From assembly GCF_005862235.1 (NCBI RefSeq), contig NZ_VCEK01000003.1:912079-976078 (forward strand): a stretch of 64,000 bases of DNA, in the 5' to 3' direction. The stretch comes from Saccharomonospora piscinae (GTDB lineage Bacteria > Actinomycetota > Actinomycetes > Mycobacteriales > Pseudonocardiaceae). Positions within the stretch are counted from its first letter, which is position 1. Each line of letters starts with the position of its first letter. Under the pieces are notes generated by a model. It saw only the letters and a list, made by a program, of their open reading frames with translations, made no database searches and was not told the DNA's origin. This document shows, piece by piece, positions 46,757 through 55,002 of this stretch. The position numbers were made by a program, and so were the translations under genes.

Positions 46757-47437
46757 GTGACGGGTGCCGAGGCCACGTTGCGGGTGGTGCTCGCCGACGA
46801 CCAGGCCCTCGTGCGCGCGGGATTCCGCGTCATCCTCTCGTCCGGCGAGGGGATCGAGGTGGTCGGCGAGGCCGACGACGGCTGGGAGGCCGTGGACCTG
46901 GCGACCCGCCTGCGCGCCGACGTGGTGCTGATGGACGTGCAGATGCCTCGCCTCGACGGGCTGGAGGCCACCCGGCGACTGCTGGGTGCTTCGGGGCCGG
47001 ACCATCCGACGAAGGTCATCATCCTCACGACGTTCGACCGCGAGGACTACCTCTTCGAGGCGCTGCAGGCAGGGGCGAGCGGGTTCCTGTTGAAGAACGC
47101 CTCCCCCGAGCACCTCCTGGAGTCCGTACGCATCGTCGCGCGCGGTGACGCTCTGCTGTCGCCGGAGGTCACCCGCCGGGTGATCGCACGCTTCTCGACC
47201 CCGTCGCGGGCCACGCCGGTGCGCAGGCCTGCCGATCTCACGGATCGCGAGTTCGAGGTGCTGTCCCTGCTCGCGACGGGCGCGAGCAACGCCGAGATCG
47301 CGCAGGAACTCTTCCTGGGCGAGACCACCGTGAAGACCCACGTCTCCCGGGTGCTCACGAAACTGAATCTCCGGGATCGCACGCACGCCGTCGTGTTCGC
47401 CTACGAGAACGGGATCGTGACTCCTGGCGGAGCGTGA
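46757..47437 (+). CDS. NarL/LuxR-type response regulator
   Basis: This 226-residue regulator has a receiver domain with the acidic pair DD at the start (VVLADDQALVRAGF) and the phospho-acceptor Asp60 in VLMDVQMPRLDG. Thr/Lys switch residues lie in ILTTFDRE and GFLLKNASPEHLL. The C-terminal LuxR helix-turn-helix has LTDREFEVLSLLATGASNAEIAQELFLGETTVKTHVSRVL. It starts at GTG 46757, 13 bases after the kinase stop. It probably activates the ABC exporter genes 85 bases downstream, as in many actinobacterial pairs. Confidence 0.93.
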   Translation: MTGAEATLRVVLADDQALVRAGFRVILSSGEGIEVVGEADDGWEAVDLATRLRADVVLMDVQMPRLDGLEATRRLLGASGPDHPTKVIILTTFDREDYLFEALQAGASGFLLKNASPEHLLESVRIVARGDALLSPEVTRRVIARFSTPSRATPVRRPADLTDREFEVLSLLATGASNAEIAQELFLGETTVKTHVSRVLTKLNLRDRTHAVVFAYENGIVTPGGA

Positions 47438-47522
47438 CGGCGCCGTGTCCCCCGTGAGGATGACCCGTTGATCGTTCCGGGGCCGGACGACGCCGCGTCC
47501 CCGCACTGCTTGACTGTCGCGC

Positions 47523-48407
47523 ATGTTGACAGTGACAGGGATCAGCCGCCGGTTCGGCGATCTCCGGGTGCTCGACGACGTGTCGTTCGACGTCCGGCCC
47601 GGCCGCATGACCGGCTTTCTCGGCGCCAACGGCGCGGGCAAGACCACCGCGATGCGGATCATCCTCGGCGTACTCGCCGCACACGGGGGTTCGGTGTCGT
47701 GGAACGGCCAGCAGGTGACCCAGTCGCTGCGCCAGCGTTTCGGCTACATGCCGGAAGAGCGGGGCCTCTACCCGAAGATGAAGATCGCCGAGCAGGTGGC
47801 CTGGCTCGGTCAGCTGCACGGGCTCGACCGTGCGACGGCGCGCCGCAACACCGAGCGGCTGCTCGACCAGCTCGGCCTGGGGGAGCGGGCGAACGACCGG
47901 CTGGAGCAGTTGTCGCTCGGTAACCAGCAGCGTGTGCAGGTGGCGGCCGCCCTGGTACACGACCCGGTGCTGCTGATCCTCGACGAACCGTTCTCGGGGC
48001 TCGACCCGATCGCGGTCGAGACGGTGCTGGGGGTGCTGCGGGAGCGGGCCGCCTCGGGTGTGCCCGTGTTGTTCTCCAGCCACCAGCTCGCCATCGTGGA
48101 GCGACTCTGCGACGACCTGGTGATCATTTCGGGCGGCGCGATCGCGGCGAACGGCGACCGCGAGGAACTTCGGGTACGGCACGGCGGCACGCGCTACGAG
48201 CTGCTGGTCGACGGTGACGCGGGCTGGCTGCGCGACATGTCCGGTGTGCGCCTGCTGGACCTGGACGGAGCGCGAGCGGTGTTCGAGCTCGACCCGGCGG
48301 GCCCCGGCGACCAGGACGTGCTGCGGGCCGCGCTCGACCGCGGGCCCGTGCGCAGCTTCGCGCCCGTCCTGCCCACGCTGGACGAGATCTTCAAGGAGGT
48401 CATCTGA
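47523..48407 (+). CDS. ABC transporter ATP-binding protein (NatA-like exporter)
   Basis: This 294-residue ATPase has Walker A FLGANGAGKTTAMR, the signature QLSLGNQQRVQVAAAL, Walker B LLILDEPFSGLDP and an H-loop SSHQLAIVERL. A C-terminal extension of about 85 residues is typical of ABC-2 exporters such as NatA. The stop shares a base with the permease start (TGATG). It lies directly after a two-component system, a layout usual for exporters of ions, peptides or drugs. The ATG at 47523 places the first strand correctly. Confidence 0.92.
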   Translation: MLTVTGISRRFGDLRVLDDVSFDVRPGRMTGFLGANGAGKTTAMRIILGVLAAHGGSVSWNGQQVTQSLRQRFGYMPEERGLYPKMKIAEQVAWLGQLHGLDRATARRNTERLLDQLGLGERANDRLEQLSLGNQQRVQVAAALVHDPVLLILDEPFSGLDPIAVETVLGVLRERAASGVPVLFSSHQLAIVERLCDDLVIISGGAIAANGDREELRVRHGGTRYELLVDGDAGWLRDMSGVRLLDLDGARAVFELDPAGPGDQDVLRAALDRGPVRSFAPVLPTLDEIFKEVI

Positions 48408-49546
48408 TGAGCGTCACCACCGAGGAACGGCAGAATCGCACCGAGGGTGACGGTGGCGGCACCGGCGGTGCGGCCTCGTTCGCGGCGGCCACGCGGCTCG
48501 TGGCCGAGCGGGAGATCATGAGCTTCGTCCGGACGAAGGGGTTCTGGGTCGGGCTCGGCCTGATCGTCGTCGGGTTGTTCGCGGCCTCCATCCTGCCGAA
48601 GGTGTTCAGCGGCAGCACCGACGTCGCCGTGGTCGGGGCGCAGTCGAGCGCGGTACTGGAACAGTTCGACGCCGAGCTGGTGCCCGCGGAGGACACCGCC
48701 GCGGCCACGGAGCTGGTCCGCAGCGAGCAGGTGGACGCGGCGGTCGTGCCCGACACCACCGGAGAGTCGGCCACGGGCGTGCGCGTGGTGGCGCTGACCG
48801 AACCACCCGCCGAGCTGGTCGCCGCGCTCGGCACGGTGCCGCCGGTCGACATCCTGCAGACCTCCGACGTCGGCCAGGGGCAGCGCATGCTGGTCGTGAT
48901 GGTGTTCGCGCTGCTGTTCGTGATGTTCGGGATGGGTGGCGTCGCCATCGCGCAGAGCACCGTCACGGAGAAGCAGACGCGCATCGTCGAGATCCTCGTC
49001 GCCACGGTGCCGGTACGGGCGCTGCTCGCCGGGAAGATCGTCGGTCACGCGTTGCTGACCGTCGGTCAGGTCCTGGTGGTGGCGATCGCCGCGCCGATCG
49101 CGCTGCAACTCGGCGACCACGGGGATCTGTTGTCGGTGGTCGCGCCCGCGCTGGGCTGGTTCGTGCCGTTCATGTGCCTGGGCTTCCTGCTGCTCGCCTC
49201 GTTGTGGGCGGTCGCGGGTTCGCTCGTCAGCAGGCAGGAGGACCTGAGCGCGAGCATGAGCGTGGTGATGCTCGTGATCATGGCTCCGTACTTCCTCGTA
49301 CTCACGCAGTCGGACAACGCGGCGATGATGACGGTGCTGTCGTACGTCCCGTTCTCGGCCGCGGTGGCCATGCCGGTACGGATGTTCACCGGCGACGCCC
49401 AGGTGTGGGAGGGACTGGCCTCGCTCGGTGTGCTCGCCGCCGCGGTGGTGGTCATGGTGCTGCTGGCCTCCCGGCTCTACGCGGGGGCGCTGCTGCTGAC
49501 GGGCGGCAGGGTCGCCCTGCGGAAGGCGTGGGCGCGCGGCGACTGA
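48407..49546 (+). CDS. ABC-2 type permease (NatB-like)
   Basis: This 379-residue membrane protein has one N-terminal helix (GFWVGLGLIVVGLFAASIL) and a large extracytoplasmic domain of about 120 residues. Five or more helices follow (MLVVMVFALLFVMFGMGGVAIAQS, ALLTVGQVLVVAIAAPIAL, APALGWFVPFMCLGFLLLASLWAV). EKQTRIVEILVATVPVRALLAGKIVGH is the coupling helix region of NatB-type permeases. It forms an exporter with the ATPase encoded just upstream. The substrate is unknown. A terminator hairpin follows its stop codon by 9 bases. Confidence 0.9.
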   Translation: MSVTTEERQNRTEGDGGGTGGAASFAAATRLVAEREIMSFVRTKGFWVGLGLIVVGLFAASILPKVFSGSTDVAVVGAQSSAVLEQFDAELVPAEDTAAATELVRSEQVDAAVVPDTTGESATGVRVVALTEPPAELVAALGTVPPVDILQTSDVGQGQRMLVVMVFALLFVMFGMGGVAIAQSTVTEKQTRIVEILVATVPVRALLAGKIVGHALLTVGQVLVVAIAAPIALQLGDHGDLLSVVAPALGWFVPFMCLGFLLLASLWAVAGSLVSRQEDLSASMSVVMLVIMAPYFLVLTQSDNAAMMTVLSYVPFSAAVAMPVRMFTGDAQVWEGLASLGVLAAAVVVMVLLASRLYAGALLLTGGRVALRKAWARGD

Positions 49547-49554
49547 TGCCGGCC

Positions 49555-49580
49555 GCCTTCACCGGGGGTGCGGTGAAGGC
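49555..49580 (+). terminator. Terminator hairpin after the ABC exporter
   Basis: GCCTTCACC (49555-49563) and GGTGAAGGC (49572-49580) pair perfectly around an 8-base loop, 9 bases after the permease stop. A second GGTCTTCACC copy nearby (about 49611) can form an alternative pair with GGTGAAGG. Confidence 0.7.
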
Positions 49581-49640
49581 CACCTTCGCTGCGGACGCGG
49601 CGGACGGTGGTCTTCACCGCTTCGGTGCCCGAGCTGCCGT

Positions 49641-49676
49641 GTAGCCGTGTCCGCAGCTCGCGTAGCCGTGTCCGCA
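49641..49676. repeat. 21-bp repeat family, third locus (two direct copies)
   Basis: GTAGCCGTGTCCGCA occurs at 49641-49655 and again at 49662-49676, period 21, in the orientation opposite to the tandem units at 1.9 and 43.6 kb. The gap between the exporter (ending 49546) and the ech gene (49861) is 314 bp. Apart from the hairpin, this repeat and the promoter/operator near 49800-49850, nothing else was seen in it. Confidence 0.8.
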
Positions 49677-49797
49677 GGACACGGAGGCGGTCAGCGCGCG
49701 AGTGCCCACAGCGACGGCGTGGTGCGCTCAATCTCGTGTGGACGGTCGTGGTCGTGCTGGTGACCGTGCGCCCCGACGACCGATTCACGGCTGAGTG

Positions 49798-49849
49798 TTG
49801 ACGCGGTCCACTGTTCCCTGCCTACTATTAATCAGCAATCCTGATGAAT
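49798..49849 (+). promoter_or_regulatory. Promoter and MarR-type operator of the ech-fcs operon
   Basis: A -35-like TTGACG (49798-49803) and -10-like TACTAT (49823-49828, 19-base spacing) precede an imperfect palindrome ATTAATCAG-CAATC-CTGATGAAT (49827-49849, one mismatch) that overlaps the -10. The ribosome-binding site GGAGGGG and GTG 49861 follow. MarR-family repressors of hydroxycinnamate genes bind such AT-rich palindromes and release on acyl-CoA thioesters. The marR gene at the far end of the module is the likely partner. Confidence 0.6.
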
Positions 49850-49860
49850 AGGAGGGGATC

Positions 49861-50703
49861 GTGGGAGTCGACGAGCAGCCGTGGGGCGACACCGTGCGGG
49901 TGGAGTTCGACGAGGGCATCGCGTGGGTGTCACTCAACCGTCCCGGTAAGCGCAACGCGATGAATCCCGCGCTCAACGACGAGATGGTGCGTGTGCTCGA
50001 CCATCTGGAGGGCGACGACCGCTGCCGGGTGCTCGTGCTGACGGGCGCGGGCGACGCGTTCTCCGCGGGTATGGACCTCAAGGAGTACTTCCGGGAGGTC
50101 GACAAGACCGGCGACTACACGGTGCAGCTCCGCGTGCGCCGGGCCAGCGCGGAGTGGCAGTGGAAGCGGCTGTCACGCTGGAGCAAACCGACCATCGCGA
50201 TGGTCAACGGCTGGTGCTTCGGTGGGGCGTTCACACCGCTGGTGGCCTGCGACCTCGCCTTCGCGGACGAGGACGCGCAGTTCGGGCTGTCCGAAGTGAA
50301 CTGGGGTATCCCGCCAGGCGGGGTGGTGACGCGCGCGCTCGCGGCCACGATCAGCCAGCGCGACGCGCTGTACTACATCATGACGGGCGAGCGCTTCGAC
50401 GGCCGCAGGGCGGCGGAACTGCGGCTGGTGAACGAGGCGCTGCCGGCCGAGCGGTTGCGCGAGCGCACGCGCGAGGTGGCGCTCAAGCTCGCGGCGACCA
50501 ACCGCGTCGTGCTGCACGCCGCCAAACTGGGCTACAAGCTGGCGCGGGACATGCCGTGGGACCAGGCCGAGGACTACCTCTACGCCAAGCTGGAGCAGTC
50601 GCAGTTCGCCGACGCCGCGGGCGCTCGCGCCCAGGGACTCACCCAGTTCCTGGACGACAAGTCCTATCGCCCCGGCCTCGGTGCCTTCGACCCGGCCCCG
50701 TGA
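49861..50703 (+). CDS. ech: p-Hydroxycinnamoyl-CoA (feruloyl-CoA) hydratase/lyase
   Basis: This 280-residue crotonase-fold enzyme hydrates feruloyl- or coumaroyl-CoA and splits off acetyl-CoA to give vanillin or 4-hydroxybenzaldehyde. The sequence follows the HCHL family closely: VSLNRPGKRNAMNP, AFSAGMDLKEYFRE (oxyanion hole), NGWCFGGAFTPLVACDLAFA, and GLSEVNWGIPPGG with the catalytic Glu at 145. The C-terminal QAEDYLYAKLEQSQ is also typical. It starts at GTG 49861. It is followed after 31 bases by the acyl-CoA ligase that makes its substrate. The aldehyde dehydrogenase for the next step is not in this window. Confidence 0.93.
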   Translation: MGVDEQPWGDTVRVEFDEGIAWVSLNRPGKRNAMNPALNDEMVRVLDHLEGDDRCRVLVLTGAGDAFSAGMDLKEYFREVDKTGDYTVQLRVRRASAEWQWKRLSRWSKPTIAMVNGWCFGGAFTPLVACDLAFADEDAQFGLSEVNWGIPPGGVVTRALAATISQRDALYYIMTGERFDGRRAAELRLVNEALPAERLRERTREVALKLAATNRVVLHAAKLGYKLARDMPWDQAEDYLYAKLEQSQFADAAGARAQGLTQFLDDKSYRPGLGAFDPAP

Positions 50704-50734
50704 GCGCGCGAGAACACCGGAGGGCGTGACGATC

Positions 50735-52222
50735 ATGCGCAATCAGGGTGTGGGAACGTGGCCCGCGCGCCGCGCGCGGATGACTCCGCGGGCCACGGCC
50801 GTGCGGTTCGCGGACACCGTGCTCACGTACGCGGAGCTGGACACGCAGGTGGCCCGGCTGGCGCGGCACTGGCGGGAACGCGGCGTGCGGGCCGGCGACC
50901 GGGTGGCTCACCTCGGGCCGAACCGGCCCGCCTTCCTCGAGTGCCTGTTCGCCGCCGGACTGCTCGGTGCGGTGTTCGTCCCGCTCAACGTCCGCCTCAG
51001 CGAACCGGAGCTGGCCCGCATCCTTGCTCATTGCGGTGCCCGGTTTCTCGACCACGCCCCCGAGCACGCGGACCGGGGCACGCGGCTCGCGTCCGCCGCG
51101 AACCTGACCGTGCTCGACGGTGCTCCCGCACGCGAACGCGGCCCGGTCCAGGAGCGCCCTGACGAACCGGTCGTGCTCGACGACCCGGCCGTCCTCCTCT
51201 ACACCTCCGGCAGTACCGGAGCGCCGAAGGGCGTGACGCTCACCCACGGCAACCTGACCTGGAACTGCGTCAACGTGCTCGTGGAGAGCGACGTCGCCAC
51301 CGACGAGGTGACGCTCGTGGTCGCGCCACTGTTCCACGCCGCCGCACTGGGAATGAGCTGCCTGCCGACCCTGCTCAAGGGTGGCGCCGTCGTGTTGCAC
51401 GACCAGTTCGACCCGGCGGAGGTGCTGGCCGCCGTCGAACGCCACCGGGTCACGTGGATGTTCGGCGTCCCCCGGATGTTCGACGCCCTGGCGGCGCACC
51501 CGCACTGGGACTCGGCCGATCTGTCGAGCCTGCGTACGCTCAGTTGCGGGGGAGCGCCCGTGCCCACCGCGACCATCCGCCGCTACCTCGACCGGGGCCT
51601 GAGTTTCGTGCAGGGCTACGGGATGACGGAGGCCGCACCCGGGGTGACGATCCTCGACCGCGCACACGCGCAGGCGAAAGCCGGTTCGGCCGGCGTGCCG
51701 TCGTTCTTCACCGACGTCCGCGTGGTCTCGCCCGACGGGCGTGACGTGGCGCCGGGTGAGCGCGGTGAGGTCGTCGTCAGTGGCCCGAACCTCATGGCGG
51801 GCTACTGGGAGGCGCCGGAGGAGACCGCGCGGGCGGTCCGCGACGGGTGGTTCCACTCCGGTGACGTCGCCACGGTGGACGAGGGCGGTTACCTCTACGT
51901 CGTCGACCGCCTCAAGGACATGTTCATCTCCGGCGGCGAGAACGTGTACCCCGCCGAGGTGGAGAACGTACTGCACGAGCACCCCGACGTCGCGGCCTGC
52001 GCGGTGATCGGGGTGCCCGACGCCGTGTGGGGCGAGGTCGGCAGGGCGGTCGTGGTGCCTGCCGACGGCGCCGAGCCCGACCCCGCGCAGCTGCGGGAGT
52101 GGCTCCGCTCGCGGCTGGCCGCCTACAAGGTGCCCCGCGACGTCGTTCTCGCCGAGGAGCTGCCCACCACGGGATCGGGCAAGCTGCGCAAGTCAGCGAT
52201 CCGCGACCGGTACGGGCACTGA
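50735..52222 (+). CDS. fcs: Feruloyl-CoA synthetase-like acyl-CoA ligase
   Basis: This 495-residue ANL-superfamily ligase has the AMP-binding P-loop LLYTSGSTGAPKGVTLTH, then SCGGAPVPTATIRRY, QGYGMTEAAPGV and WFHSGDVATVDEGGYLYVVDRLKDM. The C-terminal catalytic Lys lies in TTGSGKLRKSAIR. It activates ferulate, coumarate or caffeate to CoA thioesters; the assignment among aryl and fatty acids rests on its operon with ech. ATG 50735 is chosen with GGAGGG 10 bases upstream. The MarR gene is convergent, 32 bases downstream. Confidence 0.88.
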   Translation: MRNQGVGTWPARRARMTPRATAVRFADTVLTYAELDTQVARLARHWRERGVRAGDRVAHLGPNRPAFLECLFAAGLLGAVFVPLNVRLSEPELARILAHCGARFLDHAPEHADRGTRLASAANLTVLDGAPARERGPVQERPDEPVVLDDPAVLLYTSGSTGAPKGVTLTHGNLTWNCVNVLVESDVATDEVTLVVAPLFHAAALGMSCLPTLLKGGAVVLHDQFDPAEVLAAVERHRVTWMFGVPRMFDALAAHPHWDSADLSSLRTLSCGGAPVPTATIRRYLDRGLSFVQGYGMTEAAPGVTILDRAHAQAKAGSAGVPSFFTDVRVVSPDGRDVAPGERGEVVVSGPNLMAGYWEAPEETARAVRDGWFHSGDVATVDEGGYLYVVDRLKDMFISGGENVYPAEVENVLHEHPDVAACAVIGVPDAVWGEVGRAVVVPADGAEPDPAQLREWLRSRLAAYKVPRDVVLAEELPTTGSGKLRKSAIRDRYGH

Positions 52223-52254
52223 CGCACTGAACCGCTGGACGCTGGGGCCTGGCC

Positions 52255-52749
52255 CTATCCGCCGTTGTGCTCCAGCTCGCGGTGGAGTTCGCTCAGCGCG
52301 TCGATGCCGGTGCCCAGCGTCGCGCGGAACTCGTCGCGCTGCCGCGCGTCCAGCGGAGCCAGCAGGTGCTCCTCGAGCGCCAGGACGAGTGGCTCGCACG
52401 TGTCGAGCAGCGTGTCACCCCGGTCGGTGAGCCGGGCCAGCAGGATGCGCCGGTTGCCGGGGTCGCGCTCCCGGCTGATGAGCCCCCGCTGCTCCAGAGT
52501 GACCACCATCTCGTGCATCGTCTGCGGGCGCAGGAACGACCTCCGCGCCAGCTGGGCGGACGACAGGCCCCCGCGCCTGCGCAACACACTCAGCGCGGTG
52601 TACTGCAGGGTGGTCAGGCCGTGCGGGCGCAGTGCGTCGTCCAGCAGGGCACGCACCACAAGCTCCAGCCGCTTCACCAGATACAGAGTCAGCGGTGGCT
52701 CGGGCTCCTGCGGTGCAGCGGCCTCGGGCGCGGGTTGCTCGGCGGTCAC
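52255..52749 (-). CDS. MarR family regulator, probable hydroxycinnamate-responsive repressor
   Basis: This 164-residue protein has the MarR winged helix: LTTLQYTALSVLRRRGGLSSAQLARRSFLRPQTMHEMVVTLEQRGLISRERDPGNRRILLARLTDRG. It begins at GTG 52749 with an Ala/Pro/Glu-rich N-terminal arm. It lies between the ech-fcs operon and pobA. MarR repressors control similar genes elsewhere (HcaR, FerR/FerC types), so its likely site is the palindrome at 49827-49849. Autoregulation is not evident from its own upstream region, which is only 44 bases from the pobA 3' end. Confidence 0.88.
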   Translation of the reverse strand: MTAEQPAPEAAAPQEPEPPLTLYLVKRLELVVRALLDDALRPHGLTTLQYTALSVLRRRGGLSSAQLARRSFLRPQTMHEMVVTLEQRGLISRERDPGNRRILLARLTDRGDTLLDTCEPLVLALEEHLLAPLDARQRDEFRATLGTGIDALSELHRELEHNGG

Positions 52750-52793
52750 GCCGCCATCGTCGCACGCCGCGCCGCGACTACCGGGGAGTCGGG

Positions 52794-53969
52794 TCAGAAC
52801 TCGACCGGCCACCCCGTGTACGCCTCGGCGAGATAGGTGGAGCCCGCGGTGCTGCCGGTGACCGATTCGAGCTCGCCGAGCTGGCGCCGCACGTCGAAGG
52901 CGCTGCCCGCCGGATCGGTGTGCAGCATCGACGTCATCCACCACGAGAAGTGCTGGGCGCGCCAGACCCGGCGGGAGGCCACGTCGCTGTAGGAGTCGAG
53001 CAGCGCGGTCGAACCGGTGGCGTAGTACGAGTCCAGCGCGCGGGCCAGGACGAGCACGTCGGCGACGGCGAGGTTCAGTCCCTTGGCGCCCGTCGGTGGC
53101 ACGGTGTGGGCGGCGTCGCCCGCGAGGAACAGCCGCCCGTACCGCATCGGCTCGCACACGTAGCTGCGCATGGGGATCACGCCGCGCTGGAAGATCGGGC
53201 CTTCCGCGAGGCTGAACCCGTCGCCGGCCACCCGCGCCTGGAGCTCGGCCCAGATCCGGTCGTCGCTCCAGGCCGCGGCGTCCTCGTCGGGGTCGCACTG
53301 GAAGTACAGGCGCTGCACCGTGGGGGTGCGGGTACTGACCAGAGCGAAGCCGCGTTCGGAATGGGCGTAGATCAGCTCGGGTGCCGAGGGCGGGGCCTCC
53401 ACGAGCACCCCGAACCACCCGAACGGGTAGGTGCGGAAGTAGTCGGTGCGCGCGGCGTCCGGGATCGTGTGCCTGCTGATCCCGGCCGAGCCGTCGCATC
53501 CGGCGACGACGTCGCACTCCAGCTCCACCGCGGTGCCGTCCGCCTCGGTGAACGCGATGACGGGCCGATCGCTCGTGACGTCGCGCAGCGCGACGTCGCC
53601 GCACTCGAACCGGATGTCGGCCCCGGCCGCCAGCCGGGCGGCGATCAGGTCCTTCAGCACGTCGTGCTGCGGATACAGCCACACCGACCGGCCGACGAGG
53701 TTCGCGAAGTCGATGCGGTGGCCCTGGCCGCCGAACCGCAGTTCGATGCCGTCGTGCCGCGCGCCCTCGGCCAGCGCGCGGTCGCCCACGCCGTACTGCC
53801 GCAAGGTCTCCACGGTGCCGTGCTCCAGCACTCCGGCCCGGATGGTCTCCTCGATGGCGGCGCGGGAGCGCGTCTCGACGATCACCGAGTCGATGCCGTG
53901 CTCGGCCAGCAACAGCGACAGCAGCAACCCCGCCGGACCCGCGCCCACGATCCCGACTCGCGTTCTCAT
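52794..53969 (-). CDS. pobA: 4-Hydroxybenzoate 3-monooxygenase
   Basis: This 391-residue class A flavoprotein hydroxylates 4-hydroxybenzoate to protocatechuate using NAD(P)H. It shows the FAD motif VGIVGAGPAGLLLS at the N-terminus and RAGVLEHGTVETLRQYGVG typical of PobA. The DG-type motif is DVVAGCDGSAGISRHTIP, and the second FAD motif is GRLFLAGDAAHTVPPTGAKGLNLAVAD. The length equals the Pseudomonas enzyme. The start ATG 53969 puts the Rossmann motif at residue 5; ATG 53981 is an alternative. It is divergent from an IclR regulator with an operator between them. It takes the coumarate pathway on to protocatechuate after an aldehyde oxidation encoded elsewhere. Confidence 0.95.
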   Translation of the reverse strand: MRTRVGIVGAGPAGLLLSLLLAEHGIDSVIVETRSRAAIEETIRAGVLEHGTVETLRQYGVGDRALAEGARHDGIELRFGGQGHRIDFANLVGRSVWLYPQHDVLKDLIAARLAAGADIRFECGDVALRDVTSDRPVIAFTEADGTAVELECDVVAGCDGSAGISRHTIPDAARTDYFRTYPFGWFGVLVEAPPSAPELIYAHSERGFALVSTRTPTVQRLYFQCDPDEDAAAWSDDRIWAELQARVAGDGFSLAEGPIFQRGVIPMRSYVCEPMRYGRLFLAGDAAHTVPPTGAKGLNLAVADVLVLARALDSYYATGSTALLDSYSDVASRRVWRAQHFSWWMTSMLHTDPAGSAFDVRRQLGELESVTGSTAGSTYLAEAYTGWPVEF

Positions 53970-54012
53970 GCGCCCACCCAAGGCGCTCGGCGCGCTCGAC
54001 GCCAGACTTGCT

Positions 54013-54027
54013 TTCCACTCAGTGGAA
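54013..54027. promoter_or_regulatory. IclR-type operator between pobA and its regulator
   Basis: TTCCACT-C-AGTGGAA is a perfect 15-bp palindrome centred 51 bases upstream of the pobA ATG and 27 bases upstream of the IclR start. IclR proteins bind short palindromes of this type in divergent promoters, so it probably serves both genes. Confidence 0.65.
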
Positions 54028-54046
54028 GTGACCGGGCTAGGCTCGG

Positions 54047-54868
54047 ATGATGGCGGGCAACACGAACCGGCAGGGCGACTCGGTGACCCGGCGCCTGTTC
54101 GCGGTGCTGGGCGCGTTCGACGTGGCGCACCCGAGGCTGTCGCTCACCGAGCTGGCGCGGCGGGCCGACCTGCCTCCCGCCACGGTGCACCGGCTCGCGG
54201 CGCAGCTCACGGAGGTCGGGGCGCTGCATCGCGACGAGTCCGGTGACTACCGGATCGGCCTGCGGCTGTGGGAGATCGGATCGCTGGCCCCCGTGTCGGG
54301 CAGGCTGCGCGAGGTCGCGCTGCCGTTCCTGCAGGACCTCTACGAGACCACGCGCGAGAACATCCACCTCGCCGTGCGCGACGGCCACCACGCGCTCTAC
54401 GTCGAGAAGCTGTCCGGTCACCGGTCGGTGCCGATCGTCTCGCGGATCGGCACCCGGCTGCCGTTGCACGCCACCGGCGTCGGCAAGGCGCTACTGGCCT
54501 ACGCCGATCCGTCGGTGGTGCGCGAGGTGCTGGCCCGGCCACTGGTCGCCTGCACGCGCCACACGATCGTCGAACGCGGGCGGTTGCTGCGGGACCTGCG
54601 GGCGACGGCGCGGCGCGGCTACGCCACGACCCACGAGGAGATGACGCTGGGCTCCTGCTCCGTGGCCGTGCCGATCCCGGCGGAGGGCACCGAGCCGCCG
54701 GGGGCGATCGGCGTGGTCGTCCACTCCGTCAATTCCGTTCGCGCGGAGCTGGCGCGGCTGGTCCCGGAGCTGCGGGCGGCGGCCGACGGCGTGGCACGGC
54801 GACTGCGCGAAACCGCCACCGACCCGGCGCCGGGATTCCTGCACGACCTGCCGCCGTGGCGGGGCTGA
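54047..54868 (+). CDS. IclR family regulator (PobR/PcaR-like)
   Basis: This 273-residue regulator has a winged helix (RRLFAVLGAFDVAHPRLSLTELARRADLPPATVHRLAAQLTEVG). The effector domain has NIHLAVRDGHHALYVEKLSG, LPLHATGVGKALLAYADP and the C-terminal GSCSVAVPIPAEG. Its divergent position to pobA, with a palindrome between, suggests it senses 4-hydroxybenzoate or protocatechuate and activates pobA, as IclR-type PobR and PcaR proteins do elsewhere. Two ATGs in tandem (54047, 54050) can serve as start. Confidence 0.88.
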   Translation: MMAGNTNRQGDSVTRRLFAVLGAFDVAHPRLSLTELARRADLPPATVHRLAAQLTEVGALHRDESGDYRIGLRLWEIGSLAPVSGRLREVALPFLQDLYETTRENIHLAVRDGHHALYVEKLSGHRSVPIVSRIGTRLPLHATGVGKALLAYADPSVVREVLARPLVACTRHTIVERGRLLRDLRATARRGYATTHEEMTLGSCSVAVPIPAEGTEPPGAIGVVVHSVNSVRAELARLVPELRAAADGVARRLRETATDPAPGFLHDLPPWRG

Positions 54869-54869
54869 G

Positions 54870-54884
54870 GAGCCCGACGGGCTC
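54870..54884. terminator. Short hairpin between convergent genes
   Basis: GAGCCC (54870-54875) pairs with GGGCTC (54879-54884) around GAC, one base after the IclR stop and before the 3' end of the convergent acyltransferase gene. It is short for a terminator but in the right place. Confidence 0.4.
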
Positions 54885-55002
54885 ACCCGAGCGTCGTGGA
54901 CGATGTCGCGCGGCTGCGACTCTGGGCTGTTGTGATCGGCGATAGCTACGCAGGCTGAAGTCCAACGGCCTCGAGATCCCGCCGCCGTCGAAGACCGCCC
55001 AT

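Noticed and set aside
52255-54018. Single 587-residue minus-strand frame joining MarR and an out-of-frame reading of pobA
   Set aside because: The MarR reading frame simply stays open into the pobA region, where pobA itself uses a different frame with full flavoprotein motifs. MarR begins at GTG 52749.
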